Source: Rugalucina vietnamica
Lineage: Eukaryota > Mollusca > Bivalvia > Lucinida > Lucinidae
NCBI GenBank assembly: GCA_964017185.1
Contig: OZ024878.1
Location: forward strand, 4,588,151 to 4,652,150
Reading direction: 5' to 3'
DNA length: 64,000 nt
This document shows positions 11,661 through 22,640 of this stretch, piece by piece (within the stretch, counting starts at the first letter, position 1; each line of letters starts with the position of its first letter). The translations under genes and the position numbers were made by a program. The notes beneath the pieces are model-generated. The model saw only the letters and a list, made by a program, of their open reading frames with translations, made no database searches and was not told the origin of the DNA.

Positions 11661-11757
11661 CCCAGCGGGCACATGACGTCATAATGACGTCATATCAACG
11701 TCATGACGTCGCATCGACGTCGATCTGACGTCATTATGACGTCATGTGCCTGCTGGG
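11661..11757. mobile_element. short palindromic element, GACGTC core, 97 bp
   Basis: Third and longest copy of the CCCAGCGGGCAC-ended palindrome, at the same place in its unit. Confidence 0.75.
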
Positions 11758-12105
11758 AAGTCATCCTCTTTGTGGGCTACAGAACTGAGGGAGCAAACTA
11801 ATCAATTTAAATTATATCTAAATGAATGTTTGATACATTTTTCAATGATGATTATTGATATTAGGTCTTCTTGGTTCCATGTTTACTGGCGCGTTCTCCG
11901 CATCATCGTTATCAGCCAAGCTGATGGCATCACTGTCAGCAACACAATCTGTCCTCTGTAATGGCTACCGAACTGTGAGGCATATTAATCTTTTCCATTA
12001 TTGTTTTTTTTAATATTCCTGAAATAAAACAAGTAATATCTTAAATAAAATTATGTTTGGTACATTTTCTTTGATTATATAGTGTATTCTTGTTTTACCA
12101 CTTGC

Positions 12106-12162
12106 CTGGCGCTTTCGCCTCATCATCATTATCAGCTAAGCTGATGGCGTCGCTGTCAGCAA
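12106..12162 (-). other. mini-exon core nearest the SAM exon, GC-type donor
   Basis: 57-bp core with CAG|GCAAGT donor; reads as VADSDAISLADNDDEAKAP. The acceptor position lacks AG. In gene order it is the first clear core after the SAM exon, 419 bp beyond its donor; only a degenerate fragment near 12370 lies between. Confidence 0.45.
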
Positions 12163-12194
12163 CATACTTTGTCCTTGGTAACGACTACTGAACT

Positions 12195-12285
12195 GAAACC
12201 GGTTTTACAGGATCCTAACCTCACCCTCAGCTTCTGCAGTGGTTCATAACATTTAGTTAGTTGTTCGGTCCTCGTAGTGGAACAA
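12195..12285 (-). mobile_element. Penelope-type arm fragment
   Basis: Same short arm piece as 11067-11153, in the matching place of the next higher-order unit. Confidence 0.65.
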
Positions 12286-12580
12286 ATATTCCATAGTTTA
12301 AGTATAGTTTAAGTATTCCTGAAATAAAACTTGATGTTTGAAGCATTTTCTATGGTGATATTGGGTCATCTTGGTATCCTGCTGCTCAGGTACATTAGCT
12401 GAAATACATGTATACCACGAAAACTGGAACCCCCACGAAAACTGGGCTAAGTACCATACATACATATTGTTTGACAATATTATTGTGGGACCCAGTTCAC
12501 TTCTCTGAGTCGACTGAGAGCCCTGGCGAATCGTATCACCAGTATGCTATAGGCTAGTTCATCTGTTCAAAATGCATTAC

Positions 12581-12830
12581 CTGTCACTGAGCTTTGGGTT
12601 TGAGCGTCTCGATCTCGTGGGGCTTCAGACAGAAGCGCCTTTAAGCGCATTCTGTCGCCGAGTGTTGATACACCTAAATTGATGAGATCCCTGTCCGTCA
12701 TGTCAATTATTTGTTTCGAGTCAATTTTTTCAGTAACGAATCTGGCGAGGAGGGCACTTAGCCCCAATTCGTTGAGCGCGCTTTCCAACGGTAACGCCAT
12801 CTTGGTTTTTGAATCGGTGTGCCGGTACAA
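12581..12830 (-). CDS. SAM-domain protein, first coding exon
   Basis: From ATG at 12830 the frame runs 83 codons plus one base to CAG|GTAATG, leaving phase 1. Residues about 12-70 fit a sterile alpha motif domain: a hydrophobic first helix with LNELGLSALLARF, then KIDSKQIIDMTDRDLINLGV (a helix typical of SAM domains) and GDRMRLKALL. SAM domains mediate protein-protein or RNA contacts and polymerisation. Reading past the donor gives only NAF and a stop, which supports splicing. A second ATG is 11 codons in. The mini-exons downstream share phase 1, so a SAM plus acidic-repeat protein is the simplest model. No signal peptide. Full function unknown. Confidence 0.75.
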
Positions 12831-12889
12831 AATACACCGTGTAAAAAGTCCGCCTACGGTGCGTTTCGGTAAAAAAAATCAATAAGTCC

Positions 12890-13325
12890 TCACAACGTAA
12901 TGACAGTTCCACATAACATAAAGACAGGTGCACAAAACATGAAGACAGTTGCCTACAACATACAGACAGTTGCAAACAACAAAAAGGCAGTTGCACACAG
13001 CAGAAAGACAACTCTGTACAATGTAAATGCAATTTAACACCACATAAAAACAGTTGCACACAACAAAAAGAAACCTCCATACAACATAAATTCAATTCAA
13101 CACCACATAGGGGACCTAAAAGACAGTTCCGCACAACACACAGACAACTCTATACAACACTAAACATCACAAAGTCAATTCCACACAACATAAAGATAGT
13201 TTCACACCACATAAAGACAGCTTCACACAGCATACAGACAGTTCCACATACTGTAATGCCATAAGCATCCAGTATAATGATTATACCACAGGACACAATG
13301 ACAGTTGCATACAATAAAACAGTTT
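12890..13325. repeat. 21-bp minisatellite, block 1
   Basis: Imperfect copies of a 21-base unit around ACACAACATAAAGACAGTTCC. The block starts about 60 bp upstream of the SAM exon's ATG, so it may lie in its promoter or 5' UTR. Minus-strand frames through it give seven-residue Cys-rich repeats, a by-product of the period being a multiple of three. Confidence 0.85.
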
Positions 13326-13379
13326 ATTATATGGCAAGTGATGAAATATAGAGAAATATGTATTAAATATAACCAATAT

Positions 13380-13445
13380 TTGCAAAAGTTATATTTTCAC
13401 ATGTGAAAATATAAAAAAGTTATATTTTCACATGTGAAAATATAA
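13380..13445. repeat. duplicated short palindrome
   Basis: Two copies of TTATATTTTCACATGTGAAA, each an almost perfect palindrome. Nothing coding. Confidence 0.6.
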
Positions 13446-13655
13446 GATTTGGGAATACGCAAATTACGATTCAACCGTTTCATTTCTAATTTATACATAA
13501 CTAAATTTTATAATCTATGCTATTGTTGACGCAATGAACGTTCACACACAATAGCGACGTAATGACGTGACGTAATGACGTCATTTAAGATTTTGACGTC
13601 ATATGCTTTAGCGCGCAACGTTACAATGACTACATGCAATATAATAAAAAGAAAA

Positions 13656-13803
13656 TTCAAGTTTTTGTCGTGAATATGAGTTTTATTTCATCTCGTGAAG
13701 TGAAAAATTATATATTTCATTCGTGCCTTCGGCACTCATGAAATATAAAAATTTTTCACTTCACTCAATGAAATAAAACTCATATTCACTCCAAAAACTT
13801 GAA
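13656..13803. repeat. 148-bp foldback
   Basis: The arms TTCAAGTTTTTG and CAAAAACTTGAA bracket a near-perfect inverted repeat of about 70 bp per arm, with CGTGCCTTCGGCAC at the apex. Probably a miniature foldback element. It separates the two minisatellite blocks. Confidence 0.75.
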
Positions 13804-13944
13804 TATCCTCTATATCTATGCATGATATAACATCATCTTCAACCGGTATAATGATAAAACACATGTTATAATTACATTTGCCTGTGATGTAATGTGGTAT
13901 ATAATAACATAATATTAACAGTATCCAACATATTGATGAAAGCA

Positions 13945-14520
13945 CACAGTATATAGGCAGGTTCCCACAACATAAAGACAGTTGCACACAACATAAAGAC
14001 AGTTCTGCATAACATAAAAATATTTCTGCATAACATAAAAGCAGGTCCACACAACATAAAGACAGGTCCACACAACATAAAGATAGGTCTTCACAACATA
14101 TAGGCAGTTCCACATAACAAAGATATTTCTACACAATATAAAGACAGATCCACACAACAAATAGACAGTTCCACACAACATAAAGACAGGTATATGCAAT
14201 ATAATTATAGTTCTATACAACATAACGATAGAGACACATAGCATAAAGATGGGTCCACACAACATAAAGACAGTTCCACACAACTTAAAGATAGTTCCAC
14301 ACAACATAAAGATAAGTCCACACAACATAAAGCCACTTCCACACAACATAACAATAGGTCCACACAGCATAACGATAGATCCACACAACATATAGATAGG
14401 TGCGCACAACATAAGAATAGGTCCACACAACATAAAGGTAGGTTCACACAACATAACGATAGGTCCACAAAACATAAAGATGGTTCACACAACATAACGA
14501 TAGGCCCCCACAACATAAGG
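13945..14520. repeat. 21-bp minisatellite, block 2
   Basis: About 27 copies of the ACACAACATAAAGAYAGGTCC unit. The minus strand keeps open frames with repeats such as MLCGPIV because the unit is 21 bases. There is no start context, splice site or non-repeat coding part to suggest a protein. Confidence 0.9.
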
Positions 14521-14574
14521 AACTCAGACACCCGAAGGAAGTAAAGGCGTTCCATAAAGGTTCACCAGTTACAA

Positions 14575-14600
14575 TTCATTCATTCATTCATTCATTCAAA
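14575..14600. repeat. ATTC microsatellite
   Basis: Six tandem ATTC units. A shorter form occurs at the paralogous position near 18030. Confidence 0.9.
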
Positions 14601-14713
14601 AGATAAAATATGAAAGTTGAAAATAAAATAAAGTGTTTAAATATATTTATTATCTATTGTTTAAGGAAAATGTTATTTGTCTATTGGAACCATTTATGAA
14701 GTGTGTCTGATAT

Positions 14714-15366
14714 AGGGTGCAGCTAACAGTTTTTACCCACTTGTCCTGGGCAAAAAAGTCAATATAGAGGGGTATGGCTACATTTTGGTATGTAAATGTG
14801 TGTAAAAATATTTTGAAGCAGTATTTGACTTTTATTTCACTCAAGCAGTTGTTATTTATGATTTAAATTGATTTTTGTCAGGTCACATGACCTTCTGTAT
14901 TTTTTTATTAGTGCAGAACTTACTTGCTGGATTTTACCCTCAACCCCGGAAATCAGCTGTTCAAAAATGGCTCATTTTTTGAAGTGGAATTTACTATGAT
15001 AAGTCAACGGCTGGCAGGTATTCAAATGTGTATAGAAATTAAGCATTAGGGTGTATCTACACATGGGTATGCAGTTTATGGCCATTGCATGTGCAAGTGG
15101 CATGTCACACTTCAAGGAAAATGTGTCTTTTGGTGCAAAAATTGCCCTTTTAGTAAGGGGGGTGGGGTAATGTTTACATTTGCACAGAGATGGTTCCAGT
15201 AAGCAGAGACTGTTTCTGTTACTTTAAGATTAATTGCTGGTCTATTTGTAATTGACTGTGAGTATATATGAAGGGCTATTAATGTTTTGTCTTGTTGCAA
15301 GGGGTAATTTATTGAGTAGCCGTCGTAAAAACTTTGACCGGCCATTGGAAACCGTGTAGTGCCCCC
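14714..15366. mobile_element. 653-bp TIR element, copy 1
   Basis: Begins AGGGTGCAGCTAACAG and ends CTACACGGTTTCC-like in inverse (GTGTAGTGCCCCC), an imperfect TIR. The paralogous sequence near 18258 reads GATATTAACAAGG without the element, so the empty site is visible. The repeated AT suggests a 2-bp target duplication. Copy 2 at 17313-17965 has the same length and is nearly identical, so movement or duplication was recent. Open frames inside are shared only because the DNA is shared. Confidence 0.8.
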
Positions 15367-15369
15367 ATT

Positions 15370-16255
15370 AACAACATGAAGCAATTTCAAATCTTGTTTA
15401 ATTATTTTTAATATCATCCAGATTTCAAATTAATCCATTATCAACACAAAAATTGACACAGAAACACAGTGAAACTACCTTTTTTCAAGTTTTCGGTGAT
15501 TGAAAATTGTCATGTTTGTCACACAAGGGAGGTAACTCAAATTCTTAAAATTTGTTGTTCAGCTTGCAGACTGTTTGCACTGGTCTGACTGATTAAAAAT
15601 GATCAAAACTGATCAAAACAGCTTGTTCAAAGTGGTTAAATGGTGCTTTTCATAATTTTTAGCTACTTTTAAGCAGTTTTACCTGCAATTCATGCTAAAT
15701 AATGCAGTATTTGGAGACAGACCTACTGTATTTCCTGTACATACCCCAAATACTGTGTCGAATAAATGTTTTGTAAACTTTTAACTGATACGGAAGTGTG
15801 CGGTCGCAAGTATTTGTTAAACCGGCATTCATTTAAAGAAAATTCTTATTGTTTATGGCCCGGTATGAAGGACAAAGATGAAATAGTGTCGTCCGATTTC
15901 AGTTCTCGGGATAACGCCTGAAAGTTATGTACACAGACTTGACCATTATTTGGAAAACAGATTCCTGCTTATGAATTGCAAGCATGTCACACATCTTTGT
16001 CATACTTAAACAGGTTTTCATTCCCCATATTTGTCTATTGATATCATTCATTTTTACATTAAAATGATATGTATGAGTAATGGGGAATGTACAGGGCATT
16101 ATGGTTACAAAAGATAAAAACAAGTCATATTTATTGTCAGATGTTTAATGCCATATGCATGTTCATGTCAATAGTTAGGATTTGGCAGGTGTTCATCTAT
16201 AAACATCATTAAGCTGACATACTAGCATCACACATTATTCACAACCCTTTTCCTT
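15370..16255. other. no gene seen
   Basis: Single-copy-looking AT-rich DNA without a supported frame, RNA gene or repeat. Confidence 0.4.
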
Positions 16256-16261
16256 TTGCAG

Positions 16262-17230
16262 GCTTTACTTGGCAGTTCCAGACTGTTTTTATTACCCTGA
16301 GAACTAGACACTGGAAATTCAGAGGAAGGTGGCCTTATTATTCTATCCAGGGTATTCACTGCTTTCACTGTAACCGGTGTGATCCGCAGAAAATTTGTTA
16401 ATCTTGTAAGTATACATTACACATATGCTGACATTTTTAACCGTGTATCTTTTGTCTTCAAGTATATTATTCTTTATCGCAGTCGTATGGCTGATAAGCA
16501 AAGTTCTGCGCGGAGACTGCGAAAGCGGATGCATTGTGGTCGACAGACATTTTATGATAAGATGCACTTTCTTGTGTGCCACAGAAAGAGTCAAAAGTTG
16601 TTTTGATACACTGTGGATACAGACACAGTAACAGATAAATCCTTCCTATGTGATTCCCCTATAAAGTTCAGCAGCAGCATGGTTTCTTACAGGCAATTAT
16701 ATTGTCTGTAGTACTATAATTTGAATTATCTCTTTAACAAACACATACAAACACAGTATATGCACCAATTTTATGACCCTCCTCCCCATCCCCCCCCCCC
16801 CATCAAATTATCCTTAAACAACTAGCATCAACAGTTACTCTATAAATATTGTGTGAAAGTTATATCACTGCATACCAACATGCAACATTTGCACTTCGAA
16901 TTGCATTTCTTTCAGGTCATAACAGTCGACGTCTTCAAAAAAGCTGTTGGAAGATACAGTTTGACCGACCGACCCCCTCCCCCCATTTTTCTACAAGAGA
17001 GACTGCAGAACAGAAGCTTGAAGTGCTCAGAAAAACTATCCAAGGATTCAAGACTGTGTAAATTCTTGATTTATTTCATATGGAGTAGATACAATTGTGT
17101 CACATGAAGAAGCGATCACCTTCTTGAACTGCACCTATAAATCGCGTCGCTCGGCACCTTTTGACATTGACTGTTTTGTATCAGTTTTACACTCATATTT
17201 CTTTTTTCTCTGCAATAAAGTCATATTTAT
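16262..17230 (+). ncRNA. possible small spliced transcript
   Basis: Signals in order: acceptor TTCCTTTTGCAG before 16262; donor CTT|GTAAGTAT near 16405; acceptor TTTATCGCAG before 16493; acceptor TTGCATTTCTTTCAG before about 16916; and AATAAA at 17214-17219. No long frame crosses the exons; the best is 36 codons from an ATG at 16498. It may be a long non-coding RNA or the 3' end of a gene starting elsewhere. A guess from splice-site quality only. Confidence 0.3.
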
Positions 17231-17312
17231 TCATACAGAACCATAAAATGACATAAATTATGTGCTAGAAATAACATTTGGGTATATCAGATATTGTTGA
17301 CTTTTTCAATAA

Positions 17313-17965
17313 AGGGTGCAGCTAACAGTTTTTACCCACTTGTCCTGGGCAAAAAAGTCAATATAGAGGGGTATGGCTACATTTTGGTATGTAAATGTGT
17401 GTAAAAATATTTTGAAGCAGTATTTGACTTTTATTTCACTCAAGCAGTTGTTATTTATGATTTAAATTGATTTTTGTCAGGTCACATGACCTTCTGTATT
17501 TTTTTATTAGTGCAGAACTTACTTGCTGGATTTTACCCTCAACCCCGGAAATCAGCTGTTCAAAAATGGCTCATTTTTTGAAGTGGAATTTACTATGATA
17601 AGTCAACGGCTGGCAGGTATTCAAATGTGTATAGAAATTAAGCATTAGGGTGTATCTACACATGGGTATGCAGTTTATGGCCATTGCATGTGCAAGTGGC
17701 ATGTCACACTTCAAGGAAAATGTGTCTTTTGGTGCAAAAATTGCCCTTTTAGTAAGGGGGGTGGGGTAATGTTTACATTTGCACAGAGATGGTTCCAGTA
17801 AGCAGAGACTGTTTCTGTTACTTTAAGATTAATTGCTGGTCTATTTGTAATTGACTGTGAGTATATATGAAGGGCTATTAATGTTTTGTCTTGTTGCAAG
17901 GGGTAATTTATTGAGTAGCCGTCGTAAAAACTTTGACCGGCCATTGGAAACCGTGTAGTGCCCCC
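17313..17965. mobile_element. 653-bp TIR element, copy 2
   Basis: Same ends and length as copy 1, with almost no differences visible by eye. The right flank AACAAGGTGAGTTAAGACATG matches the flank of the empty site near 18258; the left flank does not. Confidence 0.8.
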
Positions 17966-18404
17966 ATAACAAGGTGAGTTAAGACATGTCAAAAACTGGA
18001 CAAAAGTTCACCAGTAATAATCTATCCATCCATTCATTGATTAAAAAAATGAAAGTTGAAAATAAAATAAACTTTTAATTATTCTTATTATTTATTGTAT
18101 TAGGAAAATGTAAAATGATTTATATCAAGTTAATAGCATTTAACATCCTTTGGGCATTCTATACAATATACGTATCTCAGGTAAAAAGAAACCAAACATT
18201 CTCTAATCATAACCAAACCGATTAATTTGTCTATTGAAAACAATTATGAAGTGTGCCTGATATTAACAAGGTGAGATAAGACATGTTAATCATTCTATTA
18301 GTCACTGAGCACTTTGATTGGAAAATAAGCAGACAGAATGGTACAGGTATAATACCTGTGTGACATTATATACTCCTGTCATGTCTTGAAACACACTGCC
18401 GTGT

Positions 18405-18435
18405 TTATTTATTTATTTATTTATTTATTTATTTT
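18405..18435. repeat. ATTT microsatellite
   Basis: About seven ATTT units; shorter in the duplicate near 19078. Confidence 0.9.
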
Positions 18436-18542
18436 ATAAAGTTGCTAAGTTTGGGTGCATGAATAAGAAAGGAAAATAATAAAGTATCCCGTATAAAACC
18501 AGTGATGGAAGCCTCATTCAACCCATGATTACAACATTTTAG

Positions 18543-18545
<3 letters not shown>

Positions 18546-18574
<29 letters not shown>
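18546..18574. repeat. GA microsatellite
   Basis: About fourteen GA dinucleotides followed by G-rich variants. Confidence 0.9.
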
Positions 18575-18579
<5 letters not shown>

Positions 18580-19210
18580 GAGGGGGAGGTAGAGGTAGAG
18601 ATGATCTCTTTAATTTCCCTTAGTCTTCTTTTGTACAAATTTAAGATCGACCAATAATCCTCAATATTTTATCCAGGACAAATTTGTTCATTTTGTTCAA
18701 CAGAATTAAAGAAGCTCAAACTTCATGGTATATGGTCTTTTAATTCACTCTATAACCTGTCATAAAATATGAGCAATAACTCATCTATAATCATTTTCCA
18801 GTGGACGCATATCTATTGTAAAATACTAATACAAATACAAGAGCTTTTGGTTTTATCTGGGACTGGTTCAGTAAATATTAGAATGGTTCCCGGGTAAATG
18901 TTGACTGGTTATCTAGACAGGTAAATGTGTGAAATTCAGATATATGTTATTTAAAAATACACAACTATGGGGAAAACACATGTAGCTTGCTTACAGTGCA
19001 ACTTATGCGCTCATTTATTTTGTATACCTGTGTGACATTATATACTCCTGTCATGTCTTGAAAAACAATGTCATGTTTATTTATTTATTTATTTATTTTA
19101 ATATACATAGTGGCTAAGTTTGAGTGCATGAATAAGAAATGAAAATTATAAAGTATCCCGTATAGAACCTGAAGGAAGCCTCATTCAATCCATGTATTAC
19201 AACATTTTAG

Positions 19211-19255
<45 letters not shown>
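19211..19255. repeat. GA microsatellite
   Basis: About twenty-two GA dinucleotides at the position matching 18546. Confidence 0.9.
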
Positions 19256-19259
<4 letters not shown>

Positions 19260-19640
19260 CTCTTTAATTTTCGTTAGCCTTCTTTTGAACAAATTTAAGA
19301 TCGTTCAAGAATCCTCAATATTTTCGTTCATTTTGTTCAATAAAATTAAAGAAGCTCAGACTTCATGGTTTATGGTCATTTAATCCATTTATCACCTGTC
19401 ATAAAATTTGAGCAATAACTCACCAGTGGGGGTGTGTCAATAATACAATTAAAGAGAGCTTTTGGTATTACCTGGGATTGGTTCAGTAAATATTCGAATG
19501 GTTCTCATGTAAATGTTAACTGGTTATCTAGACAGGTAACTGTGTAGAATTCAGATATATCACATGATTTTAAAAATGCACTACAGCTGTGATGAAAACG
19601 CATGTAGCTTGCTTACAGTGCAACTTGTGCGCTCATTTAT

Positions 19641-20050
19641 TTTGTTCAAGAAACAAGAAGCAGTTTGCTCATGACAAAGCTCAAACAGTATGTAAGGCAA
19701 ATTCCCGCATCGCTCATGGAATATCTTGCTTTCACACAGCCTGCTTTGGGACTATTGTTTAATATAGATACTTTGTTTCTCATAAACTTGCAAAACAAAT
19801 CAGCATTATTTTGTTCAGTTTAATTAGTTCATTTTCCAATTACATGCATTGGTTTGATTGTCACGCAAATGCATCCTATGATAATTACGTGTAAAATTGA
19901 AATGACACCTGAGCTAACAGCAAGTGCACTTTTGGCTCAGATAGGTATCGTGCACCTGGAGTTCTAGGTAAGTGCACTTGACTCTCAGAGCTTGTGCAAA
20001 GTAATGTGCACCTGAAGTTCAGAGAATGTGCTCACCATGTGCACTTTCTG
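19641..20050. other. no gene seen
   Basis: Unremarkable AT-rich DNA. GTGCACYTG motifs recur near 19925-20045 without a clear period. Confidence 0.4.
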
Positions 20051-20059
20051 TATACTTTA

Positions 20060-21640
20060 GTTCAGACCTTCCTGTACTTATACCATGAAACATATCGTAA
20101 GCCGAATGAGCAGCTATTTTCCCAATAGGTGGCCACTCAGTTACCCTAACTTAACTAAAATTATGAAAACATACGTAAGGCGCCAACAGCACAAAAAAAA
20201 ATTTAAACACCAAGACATAAAACAAAAAGAACCACCACAGAAGTAACGACTTGGAACGATCAGTAACACAAAGCTACTGGCGGGCTTAAACCGGTTTTAC
20301 AGGTACCTAAAATCACCCTCAGCTTCTGCAGTGGTTCATAACATTTAGTTAGTTCTTCGGTCCTCGTGGTGAATCTCTAACTAGTCAATGAATCATCAAG
20401 AACAAACAAATAAATCATGACAAACATCCTGATGAATCAAAAACCAGGACTCACAGATTGAGTAAGCTGCCCGACGATGGAGATCCCTGGGCGCCGAATA
20501 ACCTACTAACTTCGGAGCAAAAGAAAAACACCAGTTGGACCCCGGTGGGCCAAGCAACAGACAAGAAGCTCCGGCCCCAACCAACTAAAATGAATAGCTT
20601 TAAGTCGGGGCCATCATAGAGTCTGACGCCCGACCCACTGGCGTGCAATTAAAGAAGGCAGCGTAGTTATCAACCATGATTGGGTTAAAAACTAAGCATG
20701 CAGACTGTTGCATCACATTCAAGTTAGAACCTATACGTCTGTAACGTGTTATGATTTTTCTGAACTGAAAAGAAAAAATCATTTATTCCTTTAAGTTTCT
20801 TAAATTTGTAAACTAAGTCACCATAAAATTCAGGTTCCAAAAGGCCCTCACTTAAAAGCGTCTTTAACCCAACATTATGTTTGGAAATCAATTCATAGTG
20901 TCTACGATAAAATTTAGAAAAGGTTTTTCTAAGTTTATGATACCGATAGCCCTGTTGGAGAAGTTTTGCCGTTAAACATTTATTTCGAGCGTTGAAGTCT
21001 GTAACATGATTGCAGACTCTAGCAAGCCTAATAAGTTGCGAAATGTATACACCATAAGAAGCACGACGAGGAACGTCACCATCCAAAAAAGGAAAATTTA
21101 CTATATCAAAATCAAAGTCATCGCGCTTATCATAAATTTTAGAAGAAACAAATCCATCTGCAACAGAAAGATGAAGATCTAAAAAGGGGACTTCGGTATC
21201 TGAGATATTAGCTTTGTTCAACTGAAGTTCAGGTGGATAAATTTGATTGACCATACCTTCAAAATAAGGTTGTCAATGTTCAAAAGGTCATCGAGGTACC
21301 TAGAAGTGGAATTAAAAGCCTCGATAACATCAGCTTGATTATCATGGTTAAGAGAATCCATGAAATCTCTTTCGTAGCAGTATAAAAATAAATCAGCTAC
21401 GAGAGGTGCGCAATTTGTACCCATCGGAATTCCAACAATTTGTCTGTACAACTTGGTCCCAAATCTAATATAAATATTATCAAGGAGATAGGATAAGGCG
21501 TCGCACATATTCTGACATGACCAAAGTGTATACCGACTTTGGTCAGAGGAAGTGAAAAAAGCCTTTCTCTCATTACATGCCAAATAAAGTGAACCATCGT
21601 TTTTTAATGCCCTTTTGAAGTTGATTACACATATGGACTT
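20060..21640 (-). mobile_element. Penelope-like retroelement fragment with reverse transcriptase
   Basis: The minus strand encodes part of a reverse transcriptase: QIVGIPMGTNCAPLVADLF (21400 region) followed by SRYLDDLLNIDN, the catalytic DD motif of the palm. A long C-terminal part follows to about 20650 with PFLDGDVPRRASYGVYISQL. The GIPMG and LDDL context fits Penelope-like elements better than LINEs; the clade call is tentative. Behind it, 20640-20060, is the 3' arm found dispersed through the window. The element is 5'-truncated and decayed. It abuts the Polinton remnant at about 21610-21640. Confidence 0.65.
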
Positions 21641-21946
21641 GGGCTCTTTTTGACTCCTAGTGATATGATATTACAAATTGGCACTATTGCAGGATATAAT
21701 AATAAAATTGTAATTGCAACAGAAAATCAAACACTTGGTTTCAATGATGAAGTAAATGTTAAACCTGTTTTACCTACAACACAACCAACAAATATACAGG
21801 GAACATCAACAAAGAAATCTCTACCAGAACCCATTGATCATCAAACCGTTCACAGTACACCAACTGTACAACCCATAAAAGAAGCAATGCAACACGAAGA
21901 CAACAAAACAGCATTACAACAAAACAAAACAAAACAACAAAACAGG

Positions 21947-22603
21947 TCGGGCGTCAGACTCTATGATGACCCCGACTTAAAGCTATTCATTTTAGTTAGT
22001 TAGGGTCGGAGCTTCTTGTCTGTTGCTTGGCCCACCGGGGTCCAACTGATGTTTTTCTTGTGCTCCGGAGTTAGTAAGTTATTCGGCGCCCAGGGATCTC
22101 CATTGTTGGACAGCTTACTGAATCTGTGAGTCCTGGTTTTTGATTCATCAGGATGTTTATCATGATTTATTTGTTTGTTCTTGATGATTCATTGACTAGT
22201 TAGAGATTCACCACGAGGACCGAAGAACTAACTAAATGTTACGAACCACTGCAGTAGCTGAGGGTGAGGTTATGGCCATGTAAAATCGATTTAAACCCGC
22301 CAGTAACTTTGTGTTACTGATCATTCCAAGTCGATACTTCTGTGGTGGTTCTTTTTGCTTTGTGTCGTGGTGTTTGAAATGTTTTTGTGCTGTTGGCGCC
22401 TTATGTGTGGTTTCGGGTTTTTGGTTAAGTTAAGGTAACTGAGTGGCCACCTATTGGGAAAATAGCTGCTCATTCGGCTTACAAAGTGTTTTCATGGTAT
22501 AAGTACCTGATTGTTAGTTTGGTTTTTTCCCACCACGGTTTTTGGAGTGGGAATCTTTTTCTGATTGCGCCTTTTCCTGATCTTTGCCTACTTGTACCTT
22601 TTA
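21947..22603 (+). mobile_element. Penelope-type 3' arm inserted in the Polinton
   Basis: The longest copy of the arm, from GGGCGTCAGACTCTATGATG to the T-ended terminus at about 22603. It points opposite to the copy at 20640-20060, giving the false look of terminal inverted repeats around 20060-22603. Confidence 0.8.
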
Positions 22604-22640
22604 ATAGTTGGAAGTATAGTATTAGGTATTGTTGCACTCA

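Larger units (their letters stand above)
9546..12420 (-). repeat. mini-exon array, segment 2, with higher-order duplication
   Basis: About a dozen further units. Cores of 57 bp are at 10007-10063, 10499-10555, 10979-11035, 11600-11656 and 12106-12162. Cores of 62 bp (acceptor GAGGACAG, donor GTAAAC) are at 10266-10327, 10769-10830 and 11887-11948. Degenerate cores without a GT donor lie near 9650, 9800, 11250, 11385 and 12370. A landmark at the start of the block occurs at about 9648, 11236 and 12367, so whole multi-unit blocks were duplicated. Encoded variants include VADNETISMADHDDAENAK and VADSDAISLADNDDAENAP. Confidence 0.8.
18352..19640. repeat. tandem duplication of about 670 bp
   Basis: 18352-19020 and 19025-19640 align along their whole length: the GTGACATTATATACTCCTGT start, an ATTT tract, TAAAGTATCCCGTATA, a GA tract and CTTGCTTACAGTGCAACTT. 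They differ by small indels and tract lengths. No gene is supported inside; short frames cover the GA tracts only. Confidence 0.85.

Noticed and set aside
10266-11948. 62-bp cores as in-frame exons
   Set aside because: Using the GAGGACAG acceptor and GTAAAC donor gives 62 bases, which changes phase from 1 to 0. They are kept as array cores but not called coding.
13915-14475. Cys-rich open frame of 186 codons on the minus strand (MLCGPIV repeats)
   Set aside because: It is entirely a 21-bp minisatellite; a period divisible by three keeps several frames open. There is no non-repeat part, signal peptide or splice context.
15112-17992. Two matching open frames of 93-101 codons as a gene pair
   Set aside because: The frames are alike only because the 653-bp element is present twice; they run across its end and lack coding features.
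20060-22603. Reverse-transcriptase element with long terminal inverted repeats
   Set aside because: The two arms are independent copies of a dispersed 3' arm. Polinton sequence lies between the right arm and the reverse transcriptase, and other arms occur alone.
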